Part shown: in pieces, positions 40,171 through 41,575 of the stretch
How positions within the stretch are numbered: position 1 is the first letter of the stretch
Layout: every line of letters begins with the position of its first letter
Assembly: GCA_017449495.1 (NCBI GenBank)
Contig: JAFTFO010000041.1
Location: 1-41,575 of the forward strand
Direction of reading: 5' to 3'
DNA from: Prevotella sp.
GTDB taxonomy: Bacteria; Bacteroidota; Bacteroidia; Bacteroidales; Bacteroidaceae
DNA: 41,575 nt
Translations under genes and position numbers: made by a program
The notes under the pieces: model-generated
The model's database searches: none
Told to the model about the DNA's origin: nothing
Seen by the model: only the letters and a program-made list of their open reading frames with translations

Positions 40171-40530
40171 ATGATGGAACAGACGGTAGAGAGACAGCCG
40201 GAGGCCAGGGTGCTGATGAATCACATCTATGAATATAAGAAAGGTGTGCGCAGGATGATCCTCTTCACCTGCAACCGCCGTTTTGAGCCCTTTGTCACTC
40301 AGCGCCTGTGCCGCCAGTCCATCGACTACGTGGTGCAGTCTGCGGGTAAGGAGAATGTCAACGTCTACTTTGGCCGCAAGGAGTGTCTCGATGCCATCCG
40401 CCTGTTCGTCACCCGTCCGCTGAATGAGCTCTCGCCCGAAGAGGACTTTATCCTTGGTGCGATGCTCGGCTACGACATCTGTGCCCAGTGCGAGCGCTAC
40501 TGCGAACGGTGTAAAAGAAGAAATTCATAA
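40171..40530 (+). CDS. DUF2023 family protein, flavodoxin-linked
   Basis: A 119-residue protein of unknown function that I recall as DUF2023, often next to flavodoxin in Bacteroidota. It is small and mixed alpha/beta (MNHIYEYKKGVRRMILFTCNR, VNVYFGRKECLDAIRLF). The C-terminal tail has Cys104, Cys107, Cys111 and Cys114 in a CxxCxxxCxxC pattern, which could bind metal or act in redox chemistry. The three-base gap to flavodoxin suggests a shared job, perhaps as partner or maturation factor. Confidence 0.8.
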   Translation: MMEQTVERQPEARVLMNHIYEYKKGVRRMILFTCNRRFEPFVTQRLCRQSIDYVVQSAGKENVNVYFGRKECLDAIRLFVTRPLNELSPEEDFILGAMLGYDICAQCERYCERCKRRNS

Positions 40531-40554
40531 AGTATTTGTTTAGTTTAGTTATGG

Positions 40555-40587
40555 GGTGCTTGCCGTGAGGCAAGCACCTTGTTCTTA
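40555..40587 (+). terminator. Terminator after the flavodoxin/DUF2023 operon
   Basis: A perfect 10-bp stem, GGTGCTTGCC and GGCAAGCACC, with loop GTGA, followed by TTGTTCTT. Confidence 0.85.
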
Positions 40588-40692
40588 TAGATATGTGTTA
40601 ATTAATAATAAATTATGTAGATAAAGTGAGGTGTTTTGTGTGGTTTACAGTTATATATGTATGTAGAGAGTTATCATCTAAATTGAATTGTA

Positions 40693-40893
40693 ATGAAGAA
40701 ATTTGTATCTGTTCTTTCGCTTATCATGGCGTCTGTATGTGCTCCGGAAGCATCTGCCCAGATTGCTGATGGGTTCTATCACATCAGGAATGTTACTACT
40801 GGGCGTTGTATCAGCATCAACGACACTGACCCCGGGAATTATAAGGTAAACTGGACGTCGGGGAGTGTGAACCTGGCCGGACTGAGGACCTGA
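40693..40893 (+). pseudogene. Truncated gene for a secreted protein (N-terminal fragment)
   Basis: 66 codons. A clear signal peptide (MKKFVSVLSLIMASVCAPEASAQ, cleavage after AQ) is followed by IADGFYHIRNVTTGRCISIND, the start of a beta-trefoil-like or related repeat domain seen in longer secreted Bacteroidota proteins (recalled, not searched). The frame stops abruptly at 40891-40893. The transposase gene of the neighbouring element lies just beyond, so an insertion or deletion probably removed the rest. Confidence 0.6.
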
Positions 40894-40917
40894 TCAAAGG
40901 GACGGTTCCAGTGATCA
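40891..40917. repeat. Possible end of the RAYT-associated element
   Basis: GGGACGGTTCC (40899-40909) lies between two TGATCA copies (40891-40896 and 40912-40917), 10 bases beyond the transposase stop codon and exactly where the secreted-protein gene is cut. Confidence 0.45.
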
Positions 40918-40927
40918 TTTTCATTCT

Positions 40928-41575
40928 TCATATTTTTTGTATTACACCAAACGATACGCCAGTCAGCCTTGAGAGTTGTCGGATACCAGCCCCGAATGAC
41001 TTTGCAGACCTAAGCACTTCATCCCTCCGTCCCTTTTCGAGGCTTTGGACCATCAAAGGATTTGTAATACCCTGCTTGTCAAGCAGGAACGCTCTTATCT
41101 CACTGTCACTGACATGCTTGTCGGTGTCAACATCAATATCCAATATGCCATACTCCTCCACAGGAGTACAAACAAGTTCTGCCAACGCTTCACAGGAAAT
41201 TCTTGAAAACACCACACTCGTGGCGCAGACCCCGTCGGTATGTGACACATACTCAGACCAACTGCTCCAAGGGTATTCTGACACATGTTTCACCAGACCG
41301 GCCTTGACTGGGTTCTGATGAATATACCGTAGCAGCGTAACAAAGTATTCCATACTGTTCACCGGCTCGCTGCGGAACCTGTCTTGAAATAGGTGCCCGT
41401 TACGCTCGTACTTGCGGTTGAAATACTGAGCGTACAGAATTCCTATTCGTTTGACAGCATCACTCACTCCCTCGTCCTTCTCCTGTACAAGCAGATGGAG
41501 ATGGTTGCTCATCAAGCAATAGGCATATATATGGCATGACGGTTGAATACGTAGGCCGTTATCATCAGTCCTCTC
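40928..41575 (-). CDS. RAYT-like (REP-associated, Y1/IS200-type) transposase, 5' end outside window
   Basis: 215 residues of an HUH-type single-strand transposase. MSNHLHLLVQ is the HUH metal motif, and FNRKYERNGHLFQDRFRSEPV with YIHQNPVKAGLV is characteristic of the REP-associated transposase branch. The frame is open to the right edge (residues ERTDDNGLRIQPSCHIYAYCL precede the HUH motif), so the N terminus lies outside. The catalytic tyrosine should be in LLRYIHQNPVKA. Such proteins act on short palindromic repeats and are usually single copy. Confidence 0.85.
   Translation of the reverse strand, partial: ERTDDNGLRIQPSCHIYAYCLMSNHLHLLVQEKDEGVSDAVKRIGILYAQYFNRKYERNGHLFQDRFRSEPVNSMEYFVTLLRYIHQNPVKAGLVKHVSEYPWSSWSEYVSHTDGVCATSVVFSRISCEALAELVCTPVEEYGILDIDVDTDKHVSDSEIRAFLLDKQGITNPLMVQSLEKGRRDEVLRSAKSFGAGIRQLSRLTGVSFGVIQKI

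Overview
The window looks like chromosomal DNA of a Bacteroidota bacterium, most likely Bacteroidales and close to Prevotella. The reasons are the many TAnnTTTGC promoter boxes a short way upstream of genes, the near absence of Shine-Dalgarno sequences, the lipoprotein style, the flavodoxin/DUF2023 pair, the radical-SAM/lipoprotein pair, and tight housekeeping clusters (pyrE-SRPBCC-argH, prmC-recX-comF). This assignment is from recognition only.

Layout. 1-2655: the 3' end of preA, a lipoprotein that fuses a HAD phosphatase to a PheC-like dehydratase, and a remnant of a D-Ala-D-Ala dipeptidase gene. 2696-8196: a compact five-gene operon between one promoter and one terminator, coding for a small alarmone hydrolase, an alarmone synthetase, a solute-binding protein, a membrane sensor carrying both a PP2C phosphatase and an RsbW-like kinase, and a STAS antagonist. 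8199-10168: ruvB, coaD, ybeY. 10186-19489 (minus strand): a thioesterase, a HAD hydrolase, a Fur-type regulator, comM, two envelope lipoproteins, tRNA-Leu(UAA), a Cys-pair lipoprotein, argH, an SRPBCC protein and pyrE. 19490-19871 has no gene but holds direct repeats and a perfect hairpin. 19872-26646: comF, recX, prmC, ribD (plus strand), an RNase HI, argS and a sodium/solute symporter. 26750-30169 (plus): a MATE transporter, then two paralogous lipoproteins and a radical SAM/SPASM enzyme, which together form the rSAM/lipoprotein system. 30251-32526 (minus): a peroxide-defence operon (glutathione peroxidase, OhrR-like regulator, glutathione peroxidase fused to a flavin-reductase-like domain) with a likely operator upstream. 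32652-39497: an AraC regulator divergent from a TolC/HlyD/ABC exporter. 39673-40530: flavodoxin and DUF2023. 40693-41575: a truncated secreted-protein gene next to a RAYT-like transposase that runs off the window.

Two multigene systems stand out. The first is the rSAM/lipoprotein operon, a computationally recognised but functionally open system whose lipoproteins are the presumed substrates. The second is the alarmone/partner-switching operon, which joins (p)ppGpp-type turnover to an Rsb-like switch.

A pattern across the window is a set of short tandem repeats with 7-9 base periods: AATTGAY, GTGAAAA and GAAGATAGA types. They lie between genes, supply start and stop codons, sit in frame inside at least six coding regions, and encode the signal peptides of two lipoproteins.
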